Assembly (NCBI GenBank): GCA_043720875.1
Contig: JAYSRU010000090.1
Location: forward strand, 1-15,757
DNA from: JAYSRU01 sp043720875
GTDB taxonomy: Bacteria > Bacteroidota > Bacteroidia > Flavobacteriales_D > Crocinitomicaceae
Direction: 5' to 3'
DNA: 15,757 nucleotides
Under the pieces are notes generated by a model. The model worked only from the letters and a program-made list of their open reading frames with translations. It made no database searches and had not been told where the DNA came from. The translations under genes were made by a program, and so were the position numbers. Shown piece after piece: positions 1-7,324 of this stretch. Positions within the stretch are counted from its first letter, which is position 1, and the number at the start of each line of letters is the position of its first letter.

Positions 1-149
1 TTTTTTGGTGGATAACTGATGTTTTTTTTAAATTAGTTGTTGAATGATTAGGAAATGTCATCGTTTTTTTTTTTTTGTTAGCGTTTTTGTGTAATTTACG
101 TAAGTTATGATTTCCACTTTAAAGTGAAATGCATGAAAAAAAATATAAG

Positions 150-845
150 ATGAGAAAATTGATTTTAAGTTTTGTTATTGTAGTTAGTGTTATGAGTTGT
201 CAAAAAAAAATAGAAAATTCAGTAGATGTATCTACTCAAAATCCTGTTAAAACAGCATTGTCTCCAAGTGTTAGATGGCAAAATTCTACTGGGGCAATAA
301 TTGATAAAAGTATTTTTGAAAATGATCCGGATGGTTTTATATTTGTAGAGCCTGTTTCAACCGAAAGTGCAAATTTAGTTGTTACTTATTTTGAAAATGA
401 ACAAGCTGCTTTGGATTTCGCAAATTTATATCCAAAAAAGTATGCCAACGTTTCTTATACAATAGATTTTACGAGAGGGGCAAGAGAGTTGGCTATTATC
501 ACTGGTGATGATGTGCGTATCGAAAATGATGAAACTGTTTATTCTGATGAATTTAACACGTATTTATCATCTTTTAATCCGCCTATAATGTTAGAGAAAG
601 GAACAGGCGTTTTGTATGATAATTCAAATGGTTCTGGAACCACTAGAATATTATCACCTGTTCCAATTCCTAATTTCTTTGCATTTAATAATAGAGCAGA
701 AAGTGTACGTTTGGTAGGACTTTCAATTTTGTATTCTGGTAGAGTATGGAAAGGTAAAAGTGCTGCGGTTTTTTCATCAAATCCTACTACTCTATTGGAT
801 TTAGGTGCCTTGTCTATGGCAAATGATGCAGAATCAAGTATTTAA
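150..845 (+). CDS. Putative lipoprotein, unrecognised family
   Basis: I do not recognise this protein (231 aa from the chosen start). It begins with a basic residue pair, a hydrophobic stretch and a lipobox-like V-M-S-C, so it is probably a lipoprotein anchored at Cys17 and exported by the Sec route. The ATG at 150 was preferred over an in-frame ATG at 129, because the longer form would add MHEKKYK in front of a standard signal peptide. The mature part is soluble, fairly acidic and has no membrane segment. It has no catalytic motif I can name. Its transcript should end at the intrinsic terminator directly downstream (854-885). The next gene encodes a barrel-like protein, so a cell-envelope role is possible, but this is inference. 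Confidence 0.75.
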   Translation: MRKLILSFVIVVSVMSCQKKIENSVDVSTQNPVKTALSPSVRWQNSTGAIIDKSIFENDPDGFIFVEPVSTESANLVVTYFENEQAALDFANLYPKKYANVSYTIDFTRGARELAIITGDDVRIENDETVYSDEFNTYLSSFNPPIMLEKGTGVLYDNSNGSGTTRILSPVPIPNFFAFNNRAESVRLVGLSILYSGRVWKGKSAAVFSSNPTTLLDLGALSMANDAESSI

Positions 846-853
846 TTAATTTT

Positions 854-885
854 GGCTCGTTGTGAAAACAATGAGCCTTTTTTTT
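854..885 (+). terminator. Intrinsic terminator after the lipoprotein gene
   Basis: A 10-bp stem (854-863 with 868-877, one G-T wobble) with a GAAA tetraloop is followed at once by eight T residues (878-885). This is a textbook rho-independent terminator. It starts 8 nt past the lipoprotein stop codon. It also argues that the next gene starts at the ATG at 895, because an upstream in-frame GTG at 862 lies inside the stem. Confidence 0.9.
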
Positions 886-894
886 CGTAATAAT

Positions 895-1575
895 ATGAAA
901 CCTTTTCTTTTTTTGATTTTTTTAGTTTTTCTAATTTTTAATGTAGCTGGACAACAGTTGGTTAGCGGTAAAAATGAGACTAAATATCAAAAAATAACTA
1001 AAGCAGATACAGTTAAAGGCTGGTTTCGTTTTTCAGAGCAAGCGCATTGCATTAGCACATGGCCATCATTTGCATTTGCGAAAGATTCAGATGATATTTC
1101 TTATATTCCAGGAGTTCAATTAGGATATGAATTTTTTATTAAAAATAGGTTTTCAATAGGTGTATTGGATGGCTATTCTTATGCTTTCAATAGCAAAGTA
1201 AATAATTTTAATATCAATCGATTATCAATCTATTCAAGGTATTATTTTTTTGGGAAAAACAAAAATTTTATTTTTCCCATGGTAGAATATGCAATGCAAA
1301 GTGTTTGGGGCTACTCGAATATTGAATATCCCAATGCTAATGTATACGGGGTACAACCAGATGGAAAACATTATAACAGAACATCACATTTTTTTGGCGT
1401 TGGCTTAGGTGTTGGGAGAAACATATATAATAATATGTCTATCAATTTTTCATTTTTAATGAATAGTTACATTGGTGGAAATTATGTTAAATATGGTAAT
1501 GGTATTTATTTGAATTTATCTTATTATATTAGAAAAGACCAATTGCCGCGCAAGAGATTGAATATGAAAAAATAG
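895..1575 (+). CDS. Small outer-membrane beta-barrel-like protein, unrecognised
   Basis: The 226-aa product begins with a classic signal peptide (MKPF, then a long Phe/Leu/Ile core ending near NVAGQ). The rest consists of alternating aromatic and polar strands such as GVQLGYEFF, LSIYSRYYFF, FFGVGLGVGR and GIYLNLSYYIR. That pattern fits a small outer-membrane barrel of the porin-like or OMP_b-brl type. An 8-stranded barrel is plausible for this length but I have not modelled it. The ATG at 895 was chosen because the upstream GTG (862) is within the preceding gene's terminator. The C-terminus (KDQLPRKRLNMKK) is unusually basic and lacks a terminal aromatic. In the -1 frame, codons continue to 1685 with barrel-like sequence (FGGGISYYMN), so the gene may have been shortened by a frameshift in the A-run near 1566-1572. 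Substrate or role unknown. Confidence 0.7.
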   Translation: MKPFLFLIFLVFLIFNVAGQQLVSGKNETKYQKITKADTVKGWFRFSEQAHCISTWPSFAFAKDSDDISYIPGVQLGYEFFIKNRFSIGVLDGYSYAFNSKVNNFNINRLSIYSRYYFFGKNKNFIFPMVEYAMQSVWGYSNIEYPNANVYGVQPDGKHYNRTSHFFGVGLGVGRNIYNNMSINFSFLMNSYIGGNYVKYGNGIYLNLSYYIRKDQLPRKRLNMKK

Positions 1576-1678
1576 AAATTTTCCACCTTGGAACTATGGG
1601 CTGGTTTGTTTTTGGTGGAGGAATATCGTATTATATGAATACGCTCCAAAATCAAATTTTATTTACACCTGAATCTAC

Positions 1679-1688
1679 TACCTAGGTA
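1679..1688. promoter_or_regulatory. Palindromic candidate operator for the MarR regulator
   Basis: TACCTAGGTA is a perfect 10-bp palindrome lying 12 nt before a -7-like element (TATCTTTA, 1700-1707) and 28 nt before the marR-like ATG. MarR dimers bind palindromes close to their own promoter, so autoregulation through this site is a reasonable inference. No second copy was found in the window. Confidence 0.45.
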
Positions 1689-1699
1689 ACTTTATTTCG

Positions 1700-1707
1700 T
1701 ATCTTTA
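1700..1707 (+). promoter_or_regulatory. Probable -7 element of the MarR/DoxX/MFS/OMP operon
   Basis: TATCTTTA matches the Bacteroidota -7 consensus TAnnTTTG at all but the last base. It lies 9 nt upstream of the ATG at 1716, so the leader would be extremely short. No clean -33 TTTG is visible about 20 nt upstream. Confidence 0.45.
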
Positions 1708-1715
1708 CAAGCGAT

Positions 1716-2159
1716 ATGAAAATTGAAGAGATAATAAACGCAAACTTTCAAGACGCAAAGCATAAAGCCTTAATTAATATAAGGTATACCAACAATTGGA
1801 TGCTGCAAAAGCAAAATGAAATCGTTGGTGCTTACGACTTATCCATGCCTCAGTTTAATATTCTACGTATTCTTCGTGGTGCAAAATCTGCCTTGAATGT
1901 AAATACCATGAAGGAACGTATGTTGGAGAAATCACCCAATACTACTAGACTGCTAGATAAACTGGTTGAAAAATCATTCGTAAAAAGGTGTGCCTGCCAA
2001 GAAGATAGACGTGTTTTGTGGATTGAAATCACCGCCGAAGGGTTGAGTGTGTTGCAAAAAATTGACGATCAATCTATTCTGCTTTTTCCGTTCACCGAAA
2101 ACATTACCAACGAAGAAGCTGAACAGCTTTCAACTATATTAGACAAATTAAGAGGATGA
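1716..2159 (+). CDS. MarR-family transcriptional regulator
   Basis: This 147-aa winged-helix repressor-like protein has the usual MarR length. Residues ~40-90 hold the HTH (LSMPQFNILRIL, then NTTRLLDKLVEKSFVKR). The wing carries the family's D-R-R signature (D97-R98-R99) followed by LWIEITAEG. N- and C-terminal helices would form the dimer interface. Two cysteines (C92 and C94) sit just before the DRR wing. A redox or electrophile sensing role for them is possible but unproven. It is the first gene of an operon and its stop overlaps the next start (ATGA at 2156-2159). It therefore probably controls the transport genes behind it, and itself, via the palindrome at 1679-1688. The inducing ligand cannot be read from the sequence. 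Confidence 0.92.
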   Translation: MKIEEIINANFQDAKHKALINIRYTNNWMLQKQNEIVGAYDLSMPQFNILRILRGAKSALNVNTMKERMLEKSPNTTRLLDKLVEKSFVKRCACQEDRRVLWIEITAEGLSVLQKIDDQSILLFPFTENITNEEAEQLSTILDKLRG

Positions 2160-2524
2160 AAACACTATATACAATTAACAAGTATTTGTTGGCTGCTTGG
2201 ATGATTTACGCAGTATTACAGAAAACGATTCCAGGCTGGAGTAACACTCCTCCTCCCATGGAAAAGCAATTTTTAGATGCATTGAAATTTTCAGGATATG
2301 TATATCCAAGTGTAATCATAATTCAAGGGTTATTAGCCATTTCTATTTTGATAAGGCGCTTCGAATTCTTAATGTTAATTGTTATGGTTCCAATTACCTT
2401 TAATATTGTAATGTTACATGTAACGCTGGCTCCAGAAAATATACTCAAAACAATTATCTTATTACTTATTCATTCTATTGCACTGTACGAGTACCGTGAC
2501 CGCATGAAATTACTCCTTAAGTAA
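2156..2524 (+). CDS. DoxX-like small integral membrane protein
   Basis: The 122-aa protein has four predicted membrane segments (about residues 9-25, 48-66, 70-90 and 95-112). It also has the pattern usual in DoxX-like proteins: PSVIIIQGLLAISILI, then a basic RR turn, then VPITFNIVMLHV. DoxX-like proteins are small inner-membrane proteins linked to redox stress and exporter operons, but their reaction is generally unknown. The gene overlaps the marR-like gene by four bases, with AGAGG just in front of its ATG as a ribosome-binding site. It is separated from the MFS gene by 2 nt. Translational coupling and co-regulation with both neighbours are therefore likely. Confidence 0.75.
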   Translation: MKTLYTINKYLLAAWMIYAVLQKTIPGWSNTPPPMEKQFLDALKFSGYVYPSVIIIQGLLAISILIRRFEFLMLIVMVPITFNIVMLHVTLAPENILKTIILLLIHSIALYEYRDRMKLLLK

Positions 2525-2526
2525 TT

Positions 2527-3714
2527 ATGTCAAGAAAAGAATTAACGGTAATGATACTGCTTGCAGCAGTTGTCTTTACCAATATCTTAGAATCTATGAT
2601 TTTAATGCCCTTGGCATCTACGATTAAAGCAGAGTTAGGGATGGATGAAAAGAAGTGGGGAATTGCCATTTCAAGTTATTTATTTGCCGCATTTATTTCT
2701 GGTATCATCGCTATAAAATGGATTGATCGTTTCGATCGCAAGAAGTTTTTAATCTCGCAATATGCACTGTTCATAGTAGGAACCTATTTATGTAGCATTG
2801 CTGATTCGTTCGAGTTTTTAGTGTTTGCTAGAATCTGCGCCGGATTTTTTGGAGGTGTGAGTTCTGCATTGGTATTATCCATCACTGGCGATTTGATAGC
2901 CCCGCAACACAGAGGTAAAGCAACGGGTATTGTGATGACAGGGTTTAGCACTGCCGCCGCTGTTGGTATTCCACTAGGGATACTTTTGGGATTAAAGTTT
3001 TCATGGCACGCACCGTTTTTATTCATCATCTTTTTATCCATAATTGTACTGGTGTTCTTGTTTTTGGCCATTCCATCCATGACGTCGCATATTTTAGCTA
3101 CGCCCAAATCATTTGTTCAAATTTTCAAAAATATCTTAAGCCAGAAAAACCAATTATTAGCGTTGTTATTTAGTTGCTTAATCTTATTCGGACAATTTGC
3201 GATCATTCCTTACTTGGCAGATTTTGTAGTACATAATGTTGGGTTCCGGAAAGAACAATTGGTTTGGATGTACGGAATTGGAGGAGCCTTAACTTTTGTT
3301 ACCGGACCAATTATCGGGTACATTTCGGATAAATTCGGACAAAAAAAGACGTTCCTCGTAGTGATGCTTTTATCCTGCATTCCCATTTTATTTATTACCC
3401 AAATGGGGGCAACTCCAATTATTTTGGTGCTGATCGTTACTACTTCTTTCTTCGTGTTTGCCGGGGGTAGAAATATTCCTGGAACAGCCATCGTGATAGC
3501 CACCGCTTCACCTCAAGAGCGTGGAGGATTAATGTCTGTTCGTTCTGCATTGCAACAATTGTTTAGTGGGATTGCTGTGATGTTGGCAAGTACAATCGTA
3601 GTGCAAGATGAGGTTACTAAAGTCTACTATAACTTCGAATACATTGGTTACTTGGCTGTTGCCACGAGTATTCTATCCTATTTCATTCTTATTAAAATAA
3701 AGCCAAAAGCATAA
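2527..3714 (+). CDS. Major facilitator superfamily transporter (drug/sugar efflux type)
   Basis: The 395-aa protein is of standard length for a 12-TM MFS permease. The motif A equivalent lies in the loop after TM2 (W65-I-D-R-F-D-R-K-K). A second copy lies at the start of the C-terminal half (G264-Y-I-S-D-K-F-G-Q-K-K), showing the two pseudo-symmetric six-helix halves. TM5 has a proline/glycine-rich GIPLGILLGLKF stretch of the kind seen in proton-coupled antiporters. It resembles the AraJ-like efflux group. The substrate cannot be read from sequence. It lies 2 nt after the DoxX-like gene and shares one base with the outer-membrane barrel gene (TAATG at 3712-3716). The operon thus pairs an inner-membrane pump with an outer-membrane partner under a MarR regulator, which suggests inducible efflux or import. 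Confidence 0.88.
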   Translation: MSRKELTVMILLAAVVFTNILESMILMPLASTIKAELGMDEKKWGIAISSYLFAAFISGIIAIKWIDRFDRKKFLISQYALFIVGTYLCSIADSFEFLVFARICAGFFGGVSSALVLSITGDLIAPQHRGKATGIVMTGFSTAAAVGIPLGILLGLKFSWHAPFLFIIFLSIIVLVFLFLAIPSMTSHILATPKSFVQIFKNILSQKNQLLALLFSCLILFGQFAIIPYLADFVVHNVGFRKEQLVWMYGIGGALTFVTGPIIGYISDKFGQKKTFLVVMLLSCIPILFITQMGATPIILVLIVTTSFFVFAGGRNIPGTAIVIATASPQERGGLMSVRSALQQLFSGIAVMLASTIVVQDEVTKVYYNFEYIGYLAVATSILSYFILIKIKPKA

Positions 3715-6152
3715 TGAAACATATATTGTTAATCGTTTTTCTTAATGTTGTAACGGTTTTGTCTGCGCAAGTAACTGTTCCGAAATTAGGCGTATTGTTG
3801 GGTGTTGTCTTAGATGATAGTACTAAGCTTCCGATAGAATTTGCGGCAGTGAAAGTTTATAGAACCAGTGATTCTGTCAATGTTGGAGGAATTTACACCG
3901 ACGAAAAAGGTGCATTTTATTTAGATCAACTTCCTTTCGGTAATTTCAGTGTTAAAATTTCTGCAAGTGGTTATGTGTTGCGCCGATCGAATGGTGTAGA
4001 GTTGAATAGCAACAAGGAACGTCGAGATTTCGGAATAATTTATTTGAGTAAAAAAGAAAACGAATTGGAAACCGTTACCATTTCTGCTGATCGTGAAGCG
4101 TATAAAGTTACCTTAGATAAAAAGACCTACGATGTAGCCAAGGATGCCTCTGTTCGTGGCGGAACATTGAGCGATATTTTGCTAAACATTCCGAGCGTGA
4201 GCATCGATCAAGAAGGTAAAATTTCGTTGCGCGGTGAAGGAAGTGTAGTGGTGCTAGTAAATGGAAAGCCGAGTGCTTTTGGTTCAAATGGGAGTGCAGC
4301 GCTGGCAAGTTTACCTGCAAGTAGTATCGAACGTGTGGAGCTTATTTCAAATCCTTCAGCAAGTTTTGATCCTAATGGAAGTACTGGTTTTATCAATATC
4401 ATCTTAAAGAAAAATACCTTGAAAGGAGTTAATGGTCAAGTAACCGCTACGGCTGCCACCGGAGATTTGTACAATGCTAGTCTTTCTATCAATGCACGCA
4501 ACAAACGTTTCAATTCCTTTGCCAATTACTCGTTCCGAAATTATGAAGGCTTTCGAAATAACATCGGAACATTGGAGTTGAAAACACCTGTAATAACAAC
4601 CTTAGATCAAAACAGAATTGGTACAGACTTGAATCAAAACCATGTGTTGCGAGCGGGGGTAGATTATTACGCCAGCCCGAGATCCACTATTGGCACCGCT
4701 ATTACTTACAACAACGGTGTTCGTTCCCGATGGGGAAATTTAACTAATAAGTTATACGATGCTAATGGAATTCTATTGTTGGATTGGAATCGAATTTCTA
4801 TAGATCCTGTACAGACCAATGCCTTAGAATTTAATTTGAATTATAAATTAGACCTCAAACAAGATAAAGGTGAGTTTTTAATTGATCTAAATGGAGTCAA
4901 AGGAACGGAAAACACGCAAGGCATATATGAGGAAAGGTATAATTCGGTTAACGGATTACCTGCTTCATCAGCTACAAATTGGCAAGATTTGGACAATCGT
5001 GAGCAAAATATTCAAGGGCAAGTTAGTTTAGATTATAAGCGAAGATTTACCGATAAAAAACGTTTTGAAACTGGTTTAAGGTCTGCTTGGAGATTATTGA
5101 ATCAAAATACTTTAAGTAGGAACCTTGATTCTTTAGAGAATATCATAACAAATATCGGAAATACCTTTCAATACCGTTATAACGAAAATACGTTTTCGGC
5201 GTATGGGTTATTTAAAAATACGTTTAAGAAATTTACCTATCAAACAGGGTTACGTGCAGAATATGCTAAATGGGTGCCGGAGCTCGTAAAATCGAATCAG
5301 CAGTTTAAGAAAGAGTATTTTCAGTTGTTTCCATCCTTGGCGGTGAGTTATGAAATTAAGAAAGGTAGAGAACTAATTTTCAATTATGGACGACGTTTAA
5401 ATCGCCCGGTTAGTGGAGATTTGAATCCATTTACGGTTTACTCCGATCCTTACAATTTACGAAAAGGTAATCCGGACTTGAAACCTGAATTTTCTCATAG
5501 TTTTGAATTGTCAACCTTGTTTGTACAGCCTAAATTCACATTCAATTTAGGTGTGTATGCTCGCTACACAAATGATCTTATTGCACGTGTTAAATTATTC
5601 GAACCAGATGGAACGTCATCCGTAACGTATGCAAACATTAGTAAAAGTTCAGTTTACGGAACCGATATCGTGTTTAATTACAGCCTTACAAAATGGATGA
5701 AAGTAAACACTTCATTAAACGGAAACTTTATCAGTTATCAGGATGCTAGCAACTCAAGTTATTTGTGGTCACGCACGGGTGCAACGTTTGGAACAAAGGT
5801 TGGAATGCTCTTCGAGTTATGGAAAAAAACGACAACAATTAGCATTAATGGACGATACAACAGTCCAATAATTACGGCGCAAGGAATTGCCCAGCAATTA
5901 GGTTCGTTAGACATTGCAGTGGATAGATCTTTTCTTGCCGGCAAATGGATGGTTTCCATGCGTGTTGGTGATGTGTTAAAAACGCAAGGCTTTAGGTTTT
6001 CCATTAATCAACCCTTGGCAGAGCAATCAGCACTTTTTAATCAATTGACACGTAGGTTCTTTTTTACTGTAACGTATAAATTCGGTAAGATGGAGGTTAT
6101 GGATCAGAAGAAGATGGCGAAGGCTTCTTCATCCGACGGAGGCGACTTCTAA
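3714..6152 (+). CDS. TonB-dependent-receptor-like outer-membrane beta-barrel protein (OMP_b-brl_3 type)
   Basis: The 812-aa protein has a signal peptide (about 1-18, ending VLSAQ). A carboxypeptidase-regulatory-like Ig-type domain follows (about 25-110; VVLDDSTKLPIEFAAVKVY, GAFYLDQLPFGNFSVKISA). Next is a plug-like domain (about 120-235; LSDILLNIPSVSID, SLRGEGSVVVLVNGKPS, SIERVELISNPSASFDPNGS). A large barrel of aromatic strands ends near FFFTVTYKFGK. A 20-residue hydrophilic tail finishing in GGDF follows the barrel, as is common in this family. These proteins are often annotated as TonB-dependent receptors, but the ligand is not predictable. It is the last gene of the MarR operon, with a one-base overlap with the MFS gene, so it may be the outer-membrane route for the same substrate. 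Two large palindromic repeats begin immediately after its stop. Confidence 0.88.
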   Translation: MKHILLIVFLNVVTVLSAQVTVPKLGVLLGVVLDDSTKLPIEFAAVKVYRTSDSVNVGGIYTDEKGAFYLDQLPFGNFSVKISASGYVLRRSNGVELNSNKERRDFGIIYLSKKENELETVTISADREAYKVTLDKKTYDVAKDASVRGGTLSDILLNIPSVSIDQEGKISLRGEGSVVVLVNGKPSAFGSNGSAALASLPASSIERVELISNPSASFDPNGSTGFINIILKKNTLKGVNGQVTATAATGDLYNASLSINARNKRFNSFANYSFRNYEGFRNNIGTLELKTPVITTLDQNRIGTDLNQNHVLRAGVDYYASPRSTIGTAITYNNGVRSRWGNLTNKLYDANGILLLDWNRISIDPVQTNALEFNLNYKLDLKQDKGEFLIDLNGVKGTENTQGIYEERYNSVNGLPASSATNWQDLDNREQNIQGQVSLDYKRRFTDKKRFETGLRSAWRLLNQNTLSRNLDSLENIITNIGNTFQYRYNENTFSAYGLFKNTFKKFTYQTGLRAEYAKWVPELVKSNQQFKKEYFQLFPSLAVSYEIKKGRELIFNYGRRLNRPVSGDLNPFTVYSDPYNLRKGNPDLKPEFSHSFELSTLFVQPKFTFNLGVYARYTNDLIARVKLFEPDGTSSVTYANISKSSVYGTDIVFNYSLTKWMKVNTSLNGNFISYQDASNSSYLWSRTGATFGTKVGMLFELWKKTTTISINGRYNSPIITAQGIAQQLGSLDIAVDRSFLAGKWMVSMRVGDVLKTQGFRFSINQPLAEQSALFNQLTRRFFFTVTYKFGKMEVMDQKKMAKASSSDGGDF

Positions 6153-6153
6153 T

Positions 6154-6413
6154 AATTTTGAATTCTCGGTTCGAATAACTTCGTTGTAGTGTATTTTGTC
6201 AACGCTTATGCACAAAGGAGTGCACTCACTTTTGAGAAAACACGCTACCCTCGTTTTTCTTTCCGATAATTCAAAATTTAGCTGAATTAGACGTTGCTAT
6301 TCTCCTTGCGAATAACTTCGTTGTAGTGTATTTTGCTCCTTCATCCGTCAGCTGACGGACGCACTTTTGAGAAAACACGCTACCCTCGTTTTTCTTTCCG
6401 ATAATCCAAAATT
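6154..6413. repeat. Two tandem imperfect palindromic repeats with different centres
   Basis: A 27-nt block (6172-6198) recurs identically at 6309-6335. A 52-nt block (6227-6278) recurs at 6362-6413 with one change. Within a copy, the two blocks are inverted relative to each other: 6154-6169 pairs with 6263-6278 (15 of 16), and 6186-6197 pairs with 6237-6248 with one wobble and one mismatch. Each copy is therefore a long imperfect hairpin. The centres differ: copy 1 holds GAGTGCACTC (6218-6227) and copy 2 holds a 16-bp perfect palindrome (6344-6359). There is no ORF inside. It may act as a terminator-like structure or be a non-autonomous mobile repeat. It fills most of the gap between 6152 and 6669. 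Confidence 0.8.
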
Positions 6414-6553
6414 GGGTTATGTATTTTTGAACTGCACGAAGCGTAAGAGTAGTGTGAACGGATAAATTATGAAGCTCAAAATAACTTTTTTTCCAATTTT
6501 AATCGATTGTTTATCAACAGTTTAAAGCATGAATATATTGTAATTAGTTGATT

Positions 6554-6580
6554 TACAACAATTTAAGTTGTATTTTTTTT
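6554..6580 (+). terminator. Weak AT-rich hairpin followed by a T-run
   Basis: TACAAC (6554-6559) pairs with GTTGTA (6567-6572) over a 7-nt loop and is followed by eight T residues (6573-6580). The stem is short and AT-rich, so termination would be inefficient. It could end transcription coming from the operon at 1716-6152. Confidence 0.35.
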
Positions 6581-6602
6581 CAGTGCTCCATTGTTTATAA
6601 TT

Positions 6603-6636
6603 TTCATAGGCTATTTTAACAATATTAGTCTATGAA
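6603..6636. promoter_or_regulatory. Inverted repeat in the -33 region of the small membrane protein gene
   Basis: TTCATAGGCTA (6603-6613) and TAGTCTATGAA (6626-6636) are inverted copies with one mismatch and a 12-nt spacer. They lie just upstream of the -7 element at 6642-6649. The placement fits a repressor operator, though a role as a hairpin cannot be excluded. Confidence 0.4.
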
Positions 6637-6641
6637 TTTTG

Positions 6642-6649
6642 TATATTTG
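6642..6649 (+). promoter_or_regulatory. -7 promoter element (TATATTTG)
   Basis: This is a perfect match to the Bacteroidota TAnnTTTG -7 consensus. The predicted start of transcription is near 6655, giving a leader of about a dozen bases before the ATG at 6669. Only a degenerate TTTT stands in for the -33 element. Confidence 0.6.
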
Positions 6650-6668
6650 TCGAAAGAATATAAAGTCA

Positions 6669-7031
6669 ATGAACGGTTATACCTTAATTTTACTTCGAGC
6701 GATTGCAGTTTCAGTTTTGAATACTGGGATTTTGCTTGTTTTAAAATTACCTTTCATTCCAGCTGTTCAGAATTTTTACAACGCAGAATTAAACATCATC
6801 GACCGTAAAACGGGTGTTTATAATTTATTCGATATTATCTTCCAACATGGTGTTGAATTTGATGTTGCTTCGGTAATTATTTTAGCTATTTTCATCGTGT
6901 TAATTCCAATCATTGTTGCCTTGTTAACGGCAAGATATCACTTGGTATGGGAAAAGTCTAACAAATATCAAGGCATATATTCTCAACGTACTAGTATTGA
7001 GAAATTAATGAAGCTAGTTAAGGTTAAGTAA
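6669..7031 (+). CDS. Small two-TM membrane protein, unrecognised
   Basis: The 120-aa protein has two clear hydrophobic segments (about residues 6-27 and 66-88). They are separated by a polar loop (FYNAELNIIDRKTGVYNLFDIIFQHG), and a basic C-terminal tail ends in KLMKLVKVK. I recognise no family. The ATG at 6669 was chosen over a TTG at 6639 because the TTG lies in front of the TATATTTG promoter element. The gene is a single transcription unit facing the minus-strand operon that ends at 7325. An inverted repeat at 6603-6636 may control it. The positive-inside rule suggests that the tail is cytoplasmic. Confidence 0.7.
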   Translation: MNGYTLILLRAIAVSVLNTGILLVLKLPFIPAVQNFYNAELNIIDRKTGVYNLFDIIFQHGVEFDVASVIILAIFIVLIPIIVALLTARYHLVWEKSNKYQGIYSQRTSIEKLMKLVKVK

Positions 7032-7225
7032 TTTTAAAGATCTTTTCTAAACTATCACCTTTCATTTAGTATCTTCTATCTTTAAAGACAAAACTGCTAT
7101 TAAGTTTTTTGAATTTCAAAAAATGAATATCCGAAGTGCTTCAGGAATTTAAATTGGTTTTTTCATTGAGAATATGTCTTCATGAATTCTTGTGATAAGA
7201 CCGTTGCAATTTCTCAAATCGAGGC

Positions 7226-7285
7226 GTCTAGAATATTTAACAACTGAGTTAACCTTTGTTAATGAAGGAGTTAAATATTTTAGAC
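7226..7285. repeat. 16-bp inverted repeat between convergent genes
   Basis: Positions 7226-7241 and 7270-7285 are inverted copies (15 of 16 match). The loop holds a smaller TTAAC/GTTAA inverted pair. It sits in the 293-nt gap between the small membrane protein gene and the 3' end of the methyltransferase gene. It may be a bidirectional stop signal, but there is no adjacent T-run on either strand. I see no gene elsewhere in this gap. Confidence 0.55.
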
Positions 7286-7324
7286 AACGAAGAGTAGAGG
7301 TCTTGCAAAGGTATTTAAGCTTCC

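Noticed and set aside
1..128. Search for a promoter in front of the first gene
   Set aside because: The region is T-rich with long homopolymers. A TTTG and a TAATTTAC can be picked out, but their spacing (14 nt) is wrong, so no promoter is called.
2784..3503. Minus-strand ORFs of 97 and 107 aa inside the MFS gene
   Set aside because: They lie opposite a clear MFS protein and have composition typical of antisense shadows, with no recognisable motifs.
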